Assembly: GCF_009827545.1 (NCBI RefSeq)
Contig: NZ_WTYS01000001.1
Coordinates: forward strand, 1,575,772-1,639,771
Origin: Pontixanthobacter gangjinensis
GTDB taxonomy: Bacteria > Pseudomonadota > Alphaproteobacteria > Sphingomonadales > Sphingomonadaceae
Direction: 5' to 3'
Length of the DNA stretch: 64,000 bases
Positions 42,279 to 51,087 of this stretch are shown in pieces. The notes beneath the pieces are model-generated. The model saw only the letters and a program-made list of their open reading frames with translations, had not been told where the DNA came from and ran no database searches. Made by a program: the position numbers and the translations under genes. The stretch's first letter is position 1. Each line of letters opens with the position of its first letter.

Positions 42279-43988
42279 TTAGTCTTCTTTGCCCTTCAGC
42301 GCTGCGCCAAGAATGTCGCCCAGCGATGCGCCCGAATCGGATGAACCGAACTGTTGCACTGCTTCCTTCTCTTCGGCGATTTGACGCGCCTTAATCGAGA
42401 AGTTTGGCTTCTTGGAGCGGTCGAAACCGGTGACCATAACGTCGACCTTGGAGCCGGTTTGGAACCGGTCAGGACGCTGCTCGTCACGGTCGCGTCCGAG
42501 ATCCGAACGCTTAACAAAGCCGGTTGCGCCATCTTCGCCAACCTGAACTTCGAGGCCGCCATCGCGAACTTCGAGGATGGTGACGGTGACAACGTCGCCG
42601 CGCTTGACGCCGGCTGCGCCAGCAGCACCTTCGGCAGATGGAGCACCTTTTTCAAGCTGCTTCATACCAAGGCTGATGCGTTCCTTGTCGGTGTCGACAT
42701 CCAGAACAACAGCTTGGACTTCTTCACCCTTACGGTGCAGCGCAAGTGCGTCTTCGCCGGAGATACCCCAAGCGATGTCGGACATGTGAACCATTCCGTC
42801 CACGTCTCCCGAGAGGCCGATGAACAGACCGAATTCGGTCGCATTCTTGACTTCGCCGGTGACGGTTGTGCCAACTGGATTGTTCGCAGCGAACTCTTCC
42901 CAAGGATTGCCCTGAGCCTGCTTGAGGCCGAGCGAGATGCGGCGCTTTTCGGAGTCCACTTCGAGGACCATGACTTCAACTTCTTGCGATGTCGAAACGA
43001 TCTTGCCGGGGTGGACGTTTTTCTTGGTCCAGCTCATTTCGGAAACGTGGACGAGGCCTTCGATGCCTGCTTCCAGTTCCACAAATGCGCCATATTCGGT
43101 GATGTTGGTAACAGTACCTGTCAGCTTTGCGCCAACCGGATATTTCGCGCCAACGCCATCCCATGGATCGCTTTCAAGCTGCTTCATGCCAAGGCTGATG
43201 CGCTGGGTTTCGCTGTTGATGCGTACGATTTGAACGGTCACGGTCTGACCGATTTCGATCACTTCGCTTGGGTGATTGACACGCTTGTAGCTCATGTCGG
43301 TGACATGGAGCAGGCCGTCAATGCCGCCCAGATCAACGAACGCACCGTAATCGGTGATGTTCTTGACCACGCCGTCAATAACCTGACCTTCAGCCAGATC
43401 ACCGATCAACTCGCTACGCTGTTCTGCGCGGGTTTCTTCGAGGATCGAGCGACGCGAAACAACGATGTTGCCGCGGCGGCGATCCATTTTGAGGATTTGG
43501 AACGGCTGTTCGATATCCATCAGCGGGGTAATATCGCGCACAGGGCGGATATCGACTTGCGAACCGGGAAGGAACGCAACGGCGCCGTCGAGATCGACAG
43601 TGAAGCCGCCTTTGACGCGGCCGAAGATGCGGCCATTTACGCGGGCGCTTTCACCGAATTCGTTTTCTAGCTTGTCCCAAGCTGCTTCGCGGCGTGCGCG
43701 GTCGCGGCTGAGCATTGCTTCACCGTCGGAGTTTTCGACACGGTCAACATAGACTTCGACTTCATCGCCGACTGTCAGACCATGCTCGCCATCTCCGCGT
43801 GCAAATTCTTTAAGATCAATGCGGCCTTCGCTTTTCAGGCCTACATCGACAACGGCCTTGCCGTTTTCAATCGCGGTAACAGTGCCTTTAACGACGCGGC
43901 CTTCAAAGCCACCGTCTTCTGCACCACCGAGTTGTTCGTTAAGAAGCGCTTCAAAATCCGAGCGCGTTGGATTGGCTGATGTTGCCAT
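42279..43988 (-). CDS. rpsA: 30S ribosomal protein S1
   Basis: 569 residues with six S1 (OB-fold) RNA-binding domains. The repeated signatures can be seen as VVKNITDYGAFVDLGGIDGLLHVTDMS, VTNITEYGAFVELEAGIEGLVHVSEMS and VKNATEFGLFIGLSGDVDGMVHMSDIA (cores only), each followed by RISLGxKQ. S1 brings mRNA to the 30S subunit. Length and domain number match the full-length proteobacterial protein. cmk lies 225 nt upstream, the usual cmk-rpsA order. Confidence 0.97.
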   Translation of the reverse strand: MATSANPTRSDFEALLNEQLGGAEDGGFEGRVVKGTVTAIENGKAVVDVGLKSEGRIDLKEFARGDGEHGLTVGDEVEVYVDRVENSDGEAMLSRDRARREAAWDKLENEFGESARVNGRIFGRVKGGFTVDLDGAVAFLPGSQVDIRPVRDITPLMDIEQPFQILKMDRRRGNIVVSRRSILEETRAEQRSELIGDLAEGQVIDGVVKNITDYGAFVDLGGIDGLLHVTDMSYKRVNHPSEVIEIGQTVTVQIVRINSETQRISLGMKQLESDPWDGVGAKYPVGAKLTGTVTNITEYGAFVELEAGIEGLVHVSEMSWTKKNVHPGKIVSTSQEVEVMVLEVDSEKRRISLGLKQAQGNPWEEFAANNPVGTTVTGEVKNATEFGLFIGLSGDVDGMVHMSDIAWGISGEDALALHRKGEEVQAVVLDVDTDKERISLGMKQLEKGAPSAEGAAGAAGVKRGDVVTVTILEVRDGGLEVQVGEDGATGFVKRSDLGRDRDEQRPDRFQTGSKVDVMVTGFDRSKKPNFSIKARQIAEEKEAVQQFGSSDSGASLGDILGAALKGKED

Positions 43989-44158
43989 AGGTTAGGGTTT
44001 TCCTAATATTGTATTTAGACCGGCCGCCAGGTTGTATCCCGGGGTCTTTTCTCCGCTCTGGCGGGATTGCCATTGCGGGCCAAGAGGGCCGAAACTCTCC
44101 ACCGGGCCGAATGCCACGGTGAAGGCCATCAAAGATTGCTCCTGTCAGACGGAGGCGC

Positions 44159-44186
44159 GCCTAGGGCAGGGCGGCACGAATTGCAA
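44159..44186 (-). promoter_or_regulatory. Putative rpsA promoter
   Basis: On the minus strand TTGCAA (44186-44181), 16-nt spacer, CTAGGC (44164-44159), which would leave a leader of about 165 nt before the rpsA ATG at 43988. The long leader could hold regulatory RNA structure; I see GC-rich inverted segments but nothing I can name. Confidence 0.3.
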
Positions 44187-44213
44187 GAAAATAGCGGCGT
44201 GTGAGGGCTTGTC

Positions 44214-44831
44214 TCAGCTCGCCTGATTAATGGCCTCCAAAGCTGCAGCAAAAGCTTCCTCGATATCCAGCACTGAGGTGTCGATAACATAGGCATCGCT
44301 TGCAGCGATTAGCGGCGCGTCTGTGCGGTTCGTATCGCGCTCGTCACGGCGACGCAGGTCTGCTTCGATTTCGGTCAGGGTGATGGACGAGCCGCGCTGC
44401 TGCATTTCCTTGAAGCGCCGCTGCGCGCGCGCTTCAACGCTGGCCGTGATAAACAGCTTCACGTCGGCATCGGGTGCAATGACCGTGCCGATATCGCGCC
44501 CGTCAAGCACCGCTCCTCCATCTTGCAAGGCAAAGGCACGTTGCCGCTCGAACAGGGCTTTTCGGACAGCAGGATGGACAGACGCACGGCTTGCAAGACT
44601 GCCGGTCGCCTCGTCGCGCAGAACCGGTTCGTCGAGCAGTTCAGCGGGAAAATCAACTGCCGCCAGCGCATCCTGTGGCCGGTCAGGATCACCGCCAGCC
44701 AAGATCACCTGTCGTCCGACTGCGCGGTAAAGCAATCCAGTATCGAGATGCGGCAAACCAAAATGCGCAGCTAGCCTTTTGGAAATGGTGCCTTTGCCAG
44801 ACGCAGTAGGGCCATCGACAGCAATAATCAT
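44214..44831 (-). CDS. cmk: Cytidylate kinase
   Basis: Phosphorylates CMP/dCMP. About 205 residues from the ATG at 44831, which has GGAGGG upstream. P-loop [20 protein letters not shown], the CMP-binding LDTGLLYRAVG, and LDGRDIGTVIAPDADVKLFI are diagnostic; the lid region contains RRDERDTNR. The frame extends 69 codons further upstream through the neighbouring small gene but without Cmk similarity. Its ATG overlaps that gene's stop by 4 nt. Confidence 0.95.
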   Translation of the reverse strand: MIIAVDGPTASGKGTISKRLAAHFGLPHLDTGLLYRAVGRQVILAGGDPDRPQDALAAVDFPAELLDEPVLRDEATGSLASRASVHPAVRKALFERQRAFALQDGGAVLDGRDIGTVIAPDADVKLFITASVEARAQRRFKEMQQRGSSITLTEIEADLRRRDERDTNRTDAPLIAASDAYVIDTSVLDIEEAFAAALEAINQAS

Positions 44832-45085
44832 TGTTCTACCCTCCGGGCGGCGAATGCCTTCACTAGTCCGTATATCGCTATTGCCGCCCAGAATCCTTCC
44901 AAAACCAAGGAGGGCAAATTCATATGCACTAGCAGTGACACTGTCAGCAATGCGGCCCCTAACAGATTGGTGCCGTGCTGGATGAATGGGTTGGGGGTCT
45001 GGCTGATGGTTTGATATGCGTAGGCGCTGATGATGCACGCCATGCCGACGAAGCCGATCAATGTGTAGATATCGAGTTCAGGCAT
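44828..45085 (-). CDS. Small membrane protein, CBU_0592-like
   Basis: 85 residues with three hydrophobic spans: [35 protein letters not shown] and [20 protein letters not shown]. The layout and the [17 protein letters not shown] start resemble the CBU_0592 family of small integral membrane proteins of unknown function. It overlaps aroA's end by 8 nt and cmk's start by 4 nt, so the three genes are translated as one coupled unit. Confidence 0.8.
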   Translation of the reverse strand: MPELDIYTLIGFVGMACIISAYAYQTISQTPNPFIQHGTNLLGAALLTVSLLVHMNLPSLVLEGFWAAIAIYGLVKAFAARRVEQ

Positions 45086-46421
45086 TGGTCGATTGCTCTA
45101 GTAGAGCCTCAAATATCGGGAAGCTGGTTGCAATTGGCCGCGTGTCATCGACTTCTATGCCCGCGCTGCTGACCAGACCGGCCACGGCCATGCTCATTGC
45201 GATGCGGTGGTCGAGATGCGTCGTGACTGGCTCACCCGTAGTGCCTGCCAGGGGCTTACCGTTGGTGCCTTGGATGATCAGGCCGTCTTCGGTCTCGGTC
45301 ACATTTGCTCCGGCCAGTGTTAACGCCTGGGCCATTGCCGTTAATCGATCACTTTCCTTTACCCGCAATTCTTCGAGGCCGTTGGTGATGGTCGTGCCCT
45401 TGGCCAAAGCAGCCGCAACGAACAGCACAGGAAATTCGTCGATCATGCTGGGCGCAATGGCAGAATCGACCTCGATTCCGCGTAATTGCGAATGGCGGAC
45501 GCGCAGATCTGCAACGGGTTCGCCGCCGACTTCCCGTTCATTGAGCAATTCGATATTGCCGCCCATTAATTGCAGGACGCTGACCAAACCTGCGCGCGTA
45601 TCGTTCATTCCTACATTTTCGATAGTCAGATCGCTGCCTTCGACCAGCAGGGCCGCGACGATGAAGAAGGCTGCGGAGGAGGGATCGCCGGGCACGGTGA
45701 TATTCTGCGGCGACAAATCCGCTTCTCCGCGGATGTGGATTACCCGTTCGCCGTCTGTTTCCTCGACCCACAAATCTGCGCCGAAGCCCTTGAGCATCCG
45801 TTCCGAATGGTCGCGTGTTGGCACGGGTTCTATTACCGTAGTGATGCCGGGGGTGTTGAGGCCGGCGAGAAGAATTGCGCTTTTTACCTGCGCGCTGGCG
45901 ACAGGCAGTCGGTAGGTAATCGGCACTGCAGGCAAACTACCAGTCATCATCAGGGGCAAGGTTCCGCCCGGGCTTGCCTCGAAAGAGGTACCCATCCGGC
46001 TGAGCGGTTCGATCACGCGGCCCATCGGGCGGCCCGATAGGCTGGCATCACCAGTAAACGCAGCAGTGATGCCGTGGCTTGCGACGAGGCCCATCAGTAG
46101 CCGCGTGGAAGTGCCGCTATTGCCCATATCGAGCGCGGTCTTAGGCTGAAGTAATCCGCCAACACCAACGCCGCTGACTGTCCATTCACCTTCAGAATGG
46201 CGCTCTATCTTTGCGCCCATCGCTCGCAATGCATCTGCAGTGGCCAATACATCATGCCCCTCCAGCAAGCCGCTGATTGTCGTTCTGCCGACTGCAAGCG
46301 CTCCGAACATCAGAGCCCTGTGGCTGATCGATTTGTCGCCGGGAACGCGGATTGTTCCAGTCAGCGGGCCCATCGCGGCGAAGCGTTTGGGCGTAGCCTG
46401 GGAGGGTGAAGTGTCAGACAC
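45078..46421 (-). CDS. aroA: 3-phosphoshikimate 1-carboxyvinyltransferase (EPSP synthase), class II
   Basis: Shikimate-pathway enzyme that joins PEP and shikimate 3-phosphate. 447 residues. The four sequence motifs that define class II enzymes are all visible: GDK (28-30, in [12 protein letters not shown]), SAQVK (176-180), RDHSE (203-207) and NDTR (273-276). The PEP-site loop reads MGNSGTSTR, with Gly at 103 where the well-known CP4 enzyme has Ala. The C-terminus has [15 protein letters not shown] and [14 protein letters not shown]. It is the first gene of aroA-membrane protein-cmk-(rpsA). Confidence 0.95.
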   Translation of the reverse strand: MSDTSPSQATPKRFAAMGPLTGTIRVPGDKSISHRALMFGALAVGRTTISGLLEGHDVLATADALRAMGAKIERHSEGEWTVSGVGVGGLLQPKTALDMGNSGTSTRLLMGLVASHGITAAFTGDASLSGRPMGRVIEPLSRMGTSFEASPGGTLPLMMTGSLPAVPITYRLPVASAQVKSAILLAGLNTPGITTVIEPVPTRDHSERMLKGFGADLWVEETDGERVIHIRGEADLSPQNITVPGDPSSAAFFIVAALLVEGSDLTIENVGMNDTRAGLVSVLQLMGGNIELLNEREVGGEPVADLRVRHSQLRGIEVDSAIAPSMIDEFPVLFVAAALAKGTTITNGLEELRVKESDRLTAMAQALTLAGANVTETEDGLIIQGTNGKPLAGTTGEPVTTHLDHRIAMSMAVAGLVSSAGIEVDDTRPIATSFPIFEALLEQSTNA

Positions 46422-46600
46422 AGTTTTTCTTTCGGAAGCGGGCCATTATTGCGCGGCTGCTTTGACAGCGGCATTGCCCTATGGCAAGGCGCGCCACCAC
46501 GTGATTCAGGCCTCTTGCATTTGGTGCGGGCCGATCCCAAAAAGCATATGGAAATTTTTCGCTTCGGGCGGTTCGTCCGGACAGCAATCAAGGAATGACA

Positions 46601-46930
46601 ATGGTTAAGCCAGAATGGGGCACAAAGCGTACTTGCCCAAAATGCGGCACCCGCTTTTACGATCTCGGCAAGTCCGAGCCTGCGACCTGCATTGAATGCG
46701 GTGAAGAATGGGAGCCGGAGCCGGTTCTCAAGACCAAGCAGCCTATCCCGTTTGAAGACGAGAAGAAGAAGGGCGCTGCCGATAGCGACCTTGCCGCTGA
46801 CGACGATGATGATCTGAGCGATGTCGACGAAGAAGAGAACCGTCCTGATTCTGACGTCGACCTTGGCGATGACAATGAAGACATGGCCGTATCCAAGGGC
46901 AAAGGCGACGACGAAGCTCCAGAGAGTTGA
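46601..46930 (+). CDS. FYDLN-acid (TIGR02300) protein
   Basis: About 109 residues. The N-terminus carries a zinc-ribbon-like pair of CxxC (RTCPKCGTRFYDLGK and TCIECGEEW), where FYDL gives the family its name. The rest is strongly acidic and disordered (LAADDDDDLSDVDEEENRP, SDVDLGDDNEDMA). The family is restricted mainly to alphaproteobacteria and its function is unknown. ATG at 46601 is preferred over 46595 because AAGGA is correctly spaced from it. It is divergent from aroA. Confidence 0.88.
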   Translation: MVKPEWGTKRTCPKCGTRFYDLGKSEPATCIECGEEWEPEPVLKTKQPIPFEDEKKKGAADSDLAADDDDDLSDVDEEENRPDSDVDLGDDNEDMAVSKGKGDDEAPES

Positions 46931-46950
46931 TGTCTTAGCTAATATCGTTC

Positions 46951-46979
46951 TTGCATTATGGGGGCGTCCTGAATAAAGG
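46951..46979 (+). promoter_or_regulatory. Putative promoter of tRNA-Ala
   Basis: TTGCAT (46951-46956), 17-nt spacer, TAAAGG (46974-46979), about 41 nt upstream of the mature tRNA. Two copies of GGGCGTCC (46962-46969 and 46978-46985) overlap the spacer and -10 region. Confidence 0.4.
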
Positions 46980-47020
46980 GCGTCCCTCCGCATTCAGGTG
47001 CGGCTTACATCGATGGCTTT

Positions 47021-47096
47021 GGGGCCTTAGCTCAGCTGGGAGAGCGCAACACTGGCAGTGTTGAGGTCAGCGGTTCGATCCCGCTAGGCTCCACCA
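47021..47096 (+). tRNA. tRNA-Ala (GGC)
   Basis: Complete cloverleaf: acceptor GGGGCCT with AGGCTCC, D arm GCTC/GAGC, anticodon arm CAACA-CTGGCAG-TGTTG with anticodon GGC, T arm AGCGG-TTCGATC-CCGCT, then A and an encoded CCA (47094-47096). Confidence 0.97.
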
Positions 47097-47228
47097 TCGA
47101 AACTTAATCAAAGTCGGCTTTCGCTTTTGAAACCCGCACGCTGGCCAACGAGGTTTCGTTCGCCGGCGTTTTTGGCATTTGAAGTTGGGAATCCCTATCT
47201 AGGGAGAAACAGCATGAGGAGCGTGACT

Positions 47229-48677
47229 ATGTTCGACAGTCTGTCAGATCGCCTTGGTGGTGTGTTCGACGGCCTGCGCGGTCGTGGCGCGCTTCGCGAA
47301 CAAGATGTACGCGATGCGATGCGAGAAGTCCGCATTGCGTTGCTAGAAGCCGATGTGGCGCTTCCGGTTGTCCGCCGCTTCATTGATGCGGTAACCGAAA
47401 GAGCCATCGGTGCAGACGTGCTGAAATCGGTTACTCCCGGCCAGCAAGTCATCAAGATCGTCAGCGACGAACTGGTCGAAATGCTCGGCGGCGAAGAAAC
47501 CGTCGGTCTCGATCTGGAGGCGAAGCCGCCAGTTGTGATCATGATGGTTGGTTTGCAAGGCTCTGGTAAAACCACATCGACCGCCAAACTCGCTAAATTC
47601 ATCCGTGAGAAGCATGGCAAGAAGGCCATGATGGCGTCGCTCGACGTAAACCGCCCGGCGGCGCAAGAGCAACTCAAAGTGCTGGGCGAGCAGATTGACT
47701 GCCTCACCTTGCCGATTGTGCAGGGCCAGCAGCCCGTCGATATCGCGCGGCGCGCGGTGGAATCGGCGAAGCTGCAAGCGATTGACGTGCTGCTGCTCGA
47801 TACAGCAGGCCGCCTGCATGTCGATGAAGCACTGATGGCCGAAATGAAGGCTGTCTCGGCAATTTCGGCTCCGCAGGAAGTCTTGCTGGTGGTCGACAGC
47901 CTGACCGGCCAGGATGCGGTCAATGTCGCGAAAAGTTTCACCGATGAAGTTCCGCTTACCGGCGTAATTCTGACGCGGATGGACGGCGATGCGCGCGGCG
48001 GTGCTGCACTGTCGATGCGCCACGTCACCGGCAAGCCGATCAAATTTGCTGGTACGGGCGAAAAGCTTGACGCGCTTGAGGCGTTCCATCCCAAACGGGT
48101 CGCTGACCGCATATTGGGCATGGGTGATGTCGTATCGCTGGTTGAAAAAGCCGCTGCGACAATCAACGAAGAAGACGCCGAAGCAATGGCGAAGCGCATG
48201 GCGAAGGGTCAGTTTGACCTGAACGACTTGCGCACACAGCTTCAGCAAATGAATAATATGGGCGGCCTTGGAATGCTCGCCGGAATGCTGCCGGGCATGA
48301 AGAAAGCCAAGGCGGCGCTGGCGAATAGCGGGATGGATGACAAGGTTCTGGTCCATATGGACGCGCTGATTGGCTCCATGACGCCGAAGGAGCGCGCCAA
48401 TCCTGCATTGCTCAATGCGAAACGCAAGCGGCGCATCGCCGCGGGAGCAGGTAAGGAAGTTCAAGATGTAAACCGGCTCCTGAAAATGTATCAGGAAATG
48501 AGCCGTGCGATGAAGCAGATCAAGAAAATGGGCGGCCTGAAAGGGCTCGGCGCTATGTTCGGAAAAGGCGGCATGGGCGCAGCGATGCCCGGCCTCGGCG
48601 GACCCGGAGGAATGGGTGGTGGAGCAGGCGGCCTACCGCCCGGTCTCCCCGGCCTCGGCGGACCCAAGAAGAGATAA
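47229..48677 (+). CDS. ffh: Signal recognition particle protein
   Basis: GTPase that delivers nascent membrane proteins to FtsY. About 482 residues from the ATG at 47229, which has AGGAG 7 nt upstream. The N domain is followed by the G domain (GLQGSGKTTSTAKLA, DVNRPAAQEQLK, LLDTAGRLHVDEALM, LTRMDGDARGGAALS, TGKPIKFAGTGEK) and the Met-rich M domain (QLQQMNNMGGLGMLAGMLPG, RAMKQIKKMGGLKGLGAMFG). The C-terminal 40 residues are a Gly/Met/Pro tail. The 4.5S RNA gene is not in the window. Confidence 0.96.
   Translation: MFDSLSDRLGGVFDGLRGRGALREQDVRDAMREVRIALLEADVALPVVRRFIDAVTERAIGADVLKSVTPGQQVIKIVSDELVEMLGGEETVGLDLEAKPPVVIMMVGLQGSGKTTSTAKLAKFIREKHGKKAMMASLDVNRPAAQEQLKVLGEQIDCLTLPIVQGQQPVDIARRAVESAKLQAIDVLLLDTAGRLHVDEALMAEMKAVSAISAPQEVLLVVDSLTGQDAVNVAKSFTDEVPLTGVILTRMDGDARGGAALSMRHVTGKPIKFAGTGEKLDALEAFHPKRVADRILGMGDVVSLVEKAAATINEEDAEAMAKRMAKGQFDLNDLRTQLQQMNNMGGLGMLAGMLPGMKKAKAALANSGMDDKVLVHMDALIGSMTPKERANPALLNAKRKRRIAAGAGKEVQDVNRLLKMYQEMSRAMKQIKKMGGLKGLGAMFGKGGMGAAMPGLGGPGGMGGGAGGLPPGLPGLGGPKKR
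48588..48665 (+). repeat. 18-bp direct repeat within the ffh tail
   Basis: CCCGGCCTCGGCGGACCC occurs identically at 48588-48605 and 48648-48665, 60 bp apart and in frame, encoding PGLGGP twice at the end of Ffh. It suggests that the Gly/Pro tail grew by duplication. Confidence 0.8.
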
Positions 48678-48736
48678 TTTTCACCCTAAATTAAATTCAA
48701 CAAATTCATATATTTGACTTAGAAAAGGAATACATC

Positions 48737-49249
48737 ATGGCAATTGCACTTCGTCTTTCACGTGGCGGCGCGAAAAAGCGCCCTTATTACCGCATCGTTG
48801 CAGCCGACGTTCGCAGCCCACGCGACGGTAAGTATCTTGAGCAGATCGGCATGTATAACCCACTGCTGGCCAAGGACGATGATGGCCGCGTAAACTTGAA
48901 CGAAGACCGCGTTCGTTACTGGCTTGGCGTTGGCGCAAAGCCTTCGGACCGCGTAGCGCGCTTCCTCGACAAAGCCGGAATTCTTGAGCGAGCACCGCGC
49001 AACAACCCGAACAAAGCAAAGCCGGGCGAGAAAGCCACCGAACGCGCCGAAGAAAAGGCTGAAAAAGCGACTGCAGCTGAAGAAGCCAAGAAGGCAGCTG
49101 AAGAAGAAGCCAAGGAAGCCGCAAAAGCTGCAGCCGAAGCTCCTAAGGAAGAAGCCGCTCCCGAAGCTCCAGCCGAAGAAGCTGCACCAGAAGCCGCCGC
49201 CGAAGAAGCGCCTGCTGCTGAAGCTACCGAAGATAAGGCTGAAGGCTAA
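48737..49249 (+). CDS. rpsP: 30S ribosomal protein S16 with long Ala/Glu tail
   Basis: 170 residues. The first 85-90 residues are a standard S16: [38 protein letters not shown] and [20 protein letters not shown]. The remaining 80 residues are a low-complexity, strongly charged Ala/Glu/Lys/Pro tail ([20 protein letters not shown] and onward), probably helical then disordered. Sphingomonad S16 proteins often carry such extensions, but this one nearly doubles the protein. It heads rpsP-rimM-...-trmD-rplS. Confidence 0.95.
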   Translation: MAIALRLSRGGAKKRPYYRIVAADVRSPRDGKYLEQIGMYNPLLAKDDDGRVNLNEDRVRYWLGVGAKPSDRVARFLDKAGILERAPRNNPNKAKPGEKATERAEEKAEKATAAEEAKKAAEEEAKEAAKAAAEAPKEEAAPEAPAEEAAPEAAAEEAPAAEATEDKAEG

Positions 49250-49254
49250 GACCT

Positions 49255-49761
49255 TTGGCTCACGACAAGCCCGTCACTCTTGCTGCCGTCTCTGGCGCGG
49301 TTGGCGTGACGGGCGAAGTCCGTCTGAAGCTGTTCGGCGATGGCATTGCCATGCTGAAACAATATAAAAGCTTCAACGAGGGCGCGCTGACCCTCACCAA
49401 AATTCGCGACGATAATAAGGGCGGCGCGGTGGCCCGCTTTGCCGAAGTTACTGACCGCAACGGCGCTGAGCGTCTGCGCAGCACTTTGCTGACTATCCCG
49501 AGCAGTTTGCTTCCCGAACTGGGCGAGGGCGAATATTACCACGCCGATCTGCTGGGCCTTGCCGCAGTGTCCGAAACGGGCGAGCCGCTCGGCACGATTT
49601 GCGCAGTCGAAAATTTCGGCGCGCAGGATGTGATCGAAATCGAACGGCCACCGGTTGATGGCAAGCCGGGCAAAAAGTTCATGATCCCGATGAACGAGGC
49701 CGCAGTTATCGAATGGGACGACAAACGCCTTGTGGTAAACGCCGACTTCGCCGAAGGTTAG
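49255..49761 (+). CDS. rimM: Ribosome maturation factor RimM
   Basis: 16S rRNA processing/30S assembly factor. 168 residues with N-terminal beta-barrel (VTLAAVSGAVGVTGEVRLKL) and a PRC-barrel C-terminal domain (EYYHADLLGLAAVSETGEPL, DVIEIERP, and FMIPMNEAAVIEWDDK). The start is TTG at 49255, 5 nt after the rpsP stop; no ATG or GTG lies ahead of the conserved strand, so TTG is the best choice. Confidence 0.92.
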   Translation: MAHDKPVTLAAVSGAVGVTGEVRLKLFGDGIAMLKQYKSFNEGALTLTKIRDDNKGGAVARFAEVTDRNGAERLRSTLLTIPSSLLPELGEGEYYHADLLGLAAVSETGEPLGTICAVENFGAQDVIEIERPPVDGKPGKKFMIPMNEAAVIEWDDKRLVVNADFAEG

Positions 49762-49765
49762 CGGC

Positions 49766-49987
49766 ATGACAAAACTTGCTGTCGCCATCGTTCAAGCCGC
49801 GCCAGACGCGCGGGTAATCGCACAGGCTGGCGAGGGCGAAGAAACCCTCTACGCCGATCTGGACTTGTCAGAGATTGGCGAAAACTTGACCTCGCTCGAC
49901 ACCGACTGCCACTATTCGCGGCCCGATGTGTTTGAGTTAAGCTTCGACGTGGGGGCTAAGAATGGCGTTATTCGCAAAGGCGAGTGA
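49766..49987 (+). pseudogene. Nitrilase remnant with in-frame internal deletion
   Basis: 73 codons. The first 13 residues (MTKLAVAIVQAAP) match the extreme N-terminus of Nit1-type aliphatic nitrilases. From residue 14 the sequence jumps to the family's C-terminus: DARVIAQAGEGEETLYADLD, then SEIGENLTSLDTDCHYSRPDVFELSFD, where HYSRPDVF is the hallmark end. About 230-250 residues are missing, including the catalytic Glu, Lys and Cys. The frame is intact, so the product may still be made but cannot hydrolyse nitriles. The start is 4 nt after the rimM stop. The end overlaps the next gene. Confidence 0.75.
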
Positions 49988-50348
49988 GCCGCCGCCTATG
50001 AGCGAAGGCGCCGAAGTCTATGTCCTTTGGATTGCTCGCGAGTGGCATGGAATAACCAACGCGAGTCTTGATGATGCCATCGATCACGATCTGGATATCG
50101 TAGGGGAAGATGCGGTCGAATTCATTGAGCGAATTGCCGATCGGCTAGATGAGCGTGTGTGGGATTGGCCTTGGTCACGCTTCGTTGAACTAAGGGAAGG
50201 TCTGTCGCTTCTATTCCCAGTCATGCTGATTTGGCAGTTGCTGACTTGGCCGTTTCGAGGCCGATTTAGCTATCCCAGCAATAAAGAGCGTCTCACCCTA
50301 CGTCACATTGCATTTGTGCTCGAACGCGGCGAATGGGTTGACCCATGA
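49962..50348 (+). CDS. DUF1493-like protein upstream of trmD
   Basis: 128 residues. The central part, [28 protein letters not shown] (core [12 protein letters not shown]), and the end [15 protein letters not shown] resemble DUF1493, a family distantly like acyl-carrier proteins; there is no Ser in the expected prosthetic-group position that I can identify. A hydrophobic stretch ([16 protein letters not shown]) may be membrane-associated. Its start at 49962 lies within the nitrilase remnant; ATG at 49998 is an alternative that avoids the overlap. Its stop overlaps the trmD start (ATGA), so it is translationally coupled to trmD. Confidence 0.65.
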   Translation: MALFAKASEPPPMSEGAEVYVLWIAREWHGITNASLDDAIDHDLDIVGEDAVEFIERIADRLDERVWDWPWSRFVELREGLSLLFPVMLIWQLLTWPFRGRFSYPSNKERLTLRHIAFVLERGEWVDP

Positions 50349-51046
50349 CCTTCGCCGCCACCATCCTCACGCTCTACCCCGAGATGTTTCCTGGGCCTTT
50401 GCGGCTGTCGCTTGCTGGGCGGGCTTTGGAGGAGCAGAAGTGGTCGCTTGATACGATCCAGATCCGCGATTTTGCAACAGATAAGCACAGCAATGTCGAT
50501 GGCACGCCTGCGGGCGGCGGGGCGGGGATGGTGCTGAAGGTCGATGTTCTCGCGGCGGCGGTTGATCATGCCAAGCGGGTGCAGCCCAAGGCGCCGATAC
50601 TGGCCATGACCCCGCGCGGGAAGCCAATTTCTCAGGCGCGTATTCGTGAATTATCGCAAGGGCCGGGGGTGACCATTCTATGCGGGCGGTTCGAGGGATT
50701 TGACGAGCGGATATTCGAAGGCCGGGAGATTGAGGAAATCAGCGTTGGCGACATCGTTTTATCGGGCGGAGAACCGGCGGCTTTGATGATTCTTGATGCT
50801 TGCATTCGGCTGCTTCCCGGCGTAATGGGCGCGGCTTCGAGTGGTACCGAGGAGTCTTTCGAAGAAGGACTGCTTGAATACCCTCAATATACCCGACCCC
50901 AGGAATGGGAAGGGCGCACGATCCCCGAAGTGCTGCGATCTGGGGATCATGCGAAGATCGCTGAATGGCGCAAGTCAATGTCAGAAGATCATACTAGGTT
51001 ACGCAGGCCAGACCTTTGGGATCGCCATAATGGTGATCGGGACTGA
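50345..51046 (+). CDS. trmD: tRNA (guanine(37)-N1)-methyltransferase
   Basis: SPOUT methyltransferase that makes m1G37 and prevents frameshifting. 233 residues. [17 protein letters not shown] at the start, [40 protein letters not shown], the knot region [19 protein letters not shown], and [21 protein letters not shown] are diagnostic. It is coupled to the DUF1493-like gene and 41 nt upstream of rplS. Confidence 0.96.
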   Translation: MTFAATILTLYPEMFPGPLRLSLAGRALEEQKWSLDTIQIRDFATDKHSNVDGTPAGGGAGMVLKVDVLAAAVDHAKRVQPKAPILAMTPRGKPISQARIRELSQGPGVTILCGRFEGFDERIFEGREIEEISVGDIVLSGGEPAALMILDACIRLLPGVMGAASSGTEESFEEGLLEYPQYTRPQEWEGRTIPEVLRSGDHAKIAEWRKSMSEDHTRLRRPDLWDRHNGDRD

Positions 51047-51087
51047 CCTGCCTCTGGCGCGTGGCGAATGTAGAAGGACCAAGGTCA

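Noticed and set aside
42354-43670. 438-codon open frame opposite rpsA
   Set aside because: Antisense to S1 and periodic like the S1 repeats; composition is that of a shadow frame.
46361-46993. Minus-strand open frame covering the FYDLN gene and its upstream gap
   Set aside because: The FYDLN protein on the plus strand has clear CxxC motifs and an acidic tail; the opposite frame has neither a family match nor a start signal.
47343-48464. 373-codon open frame opposite ffh
   Set aside because: Antisense shadow with no start signal and no family resemblance.
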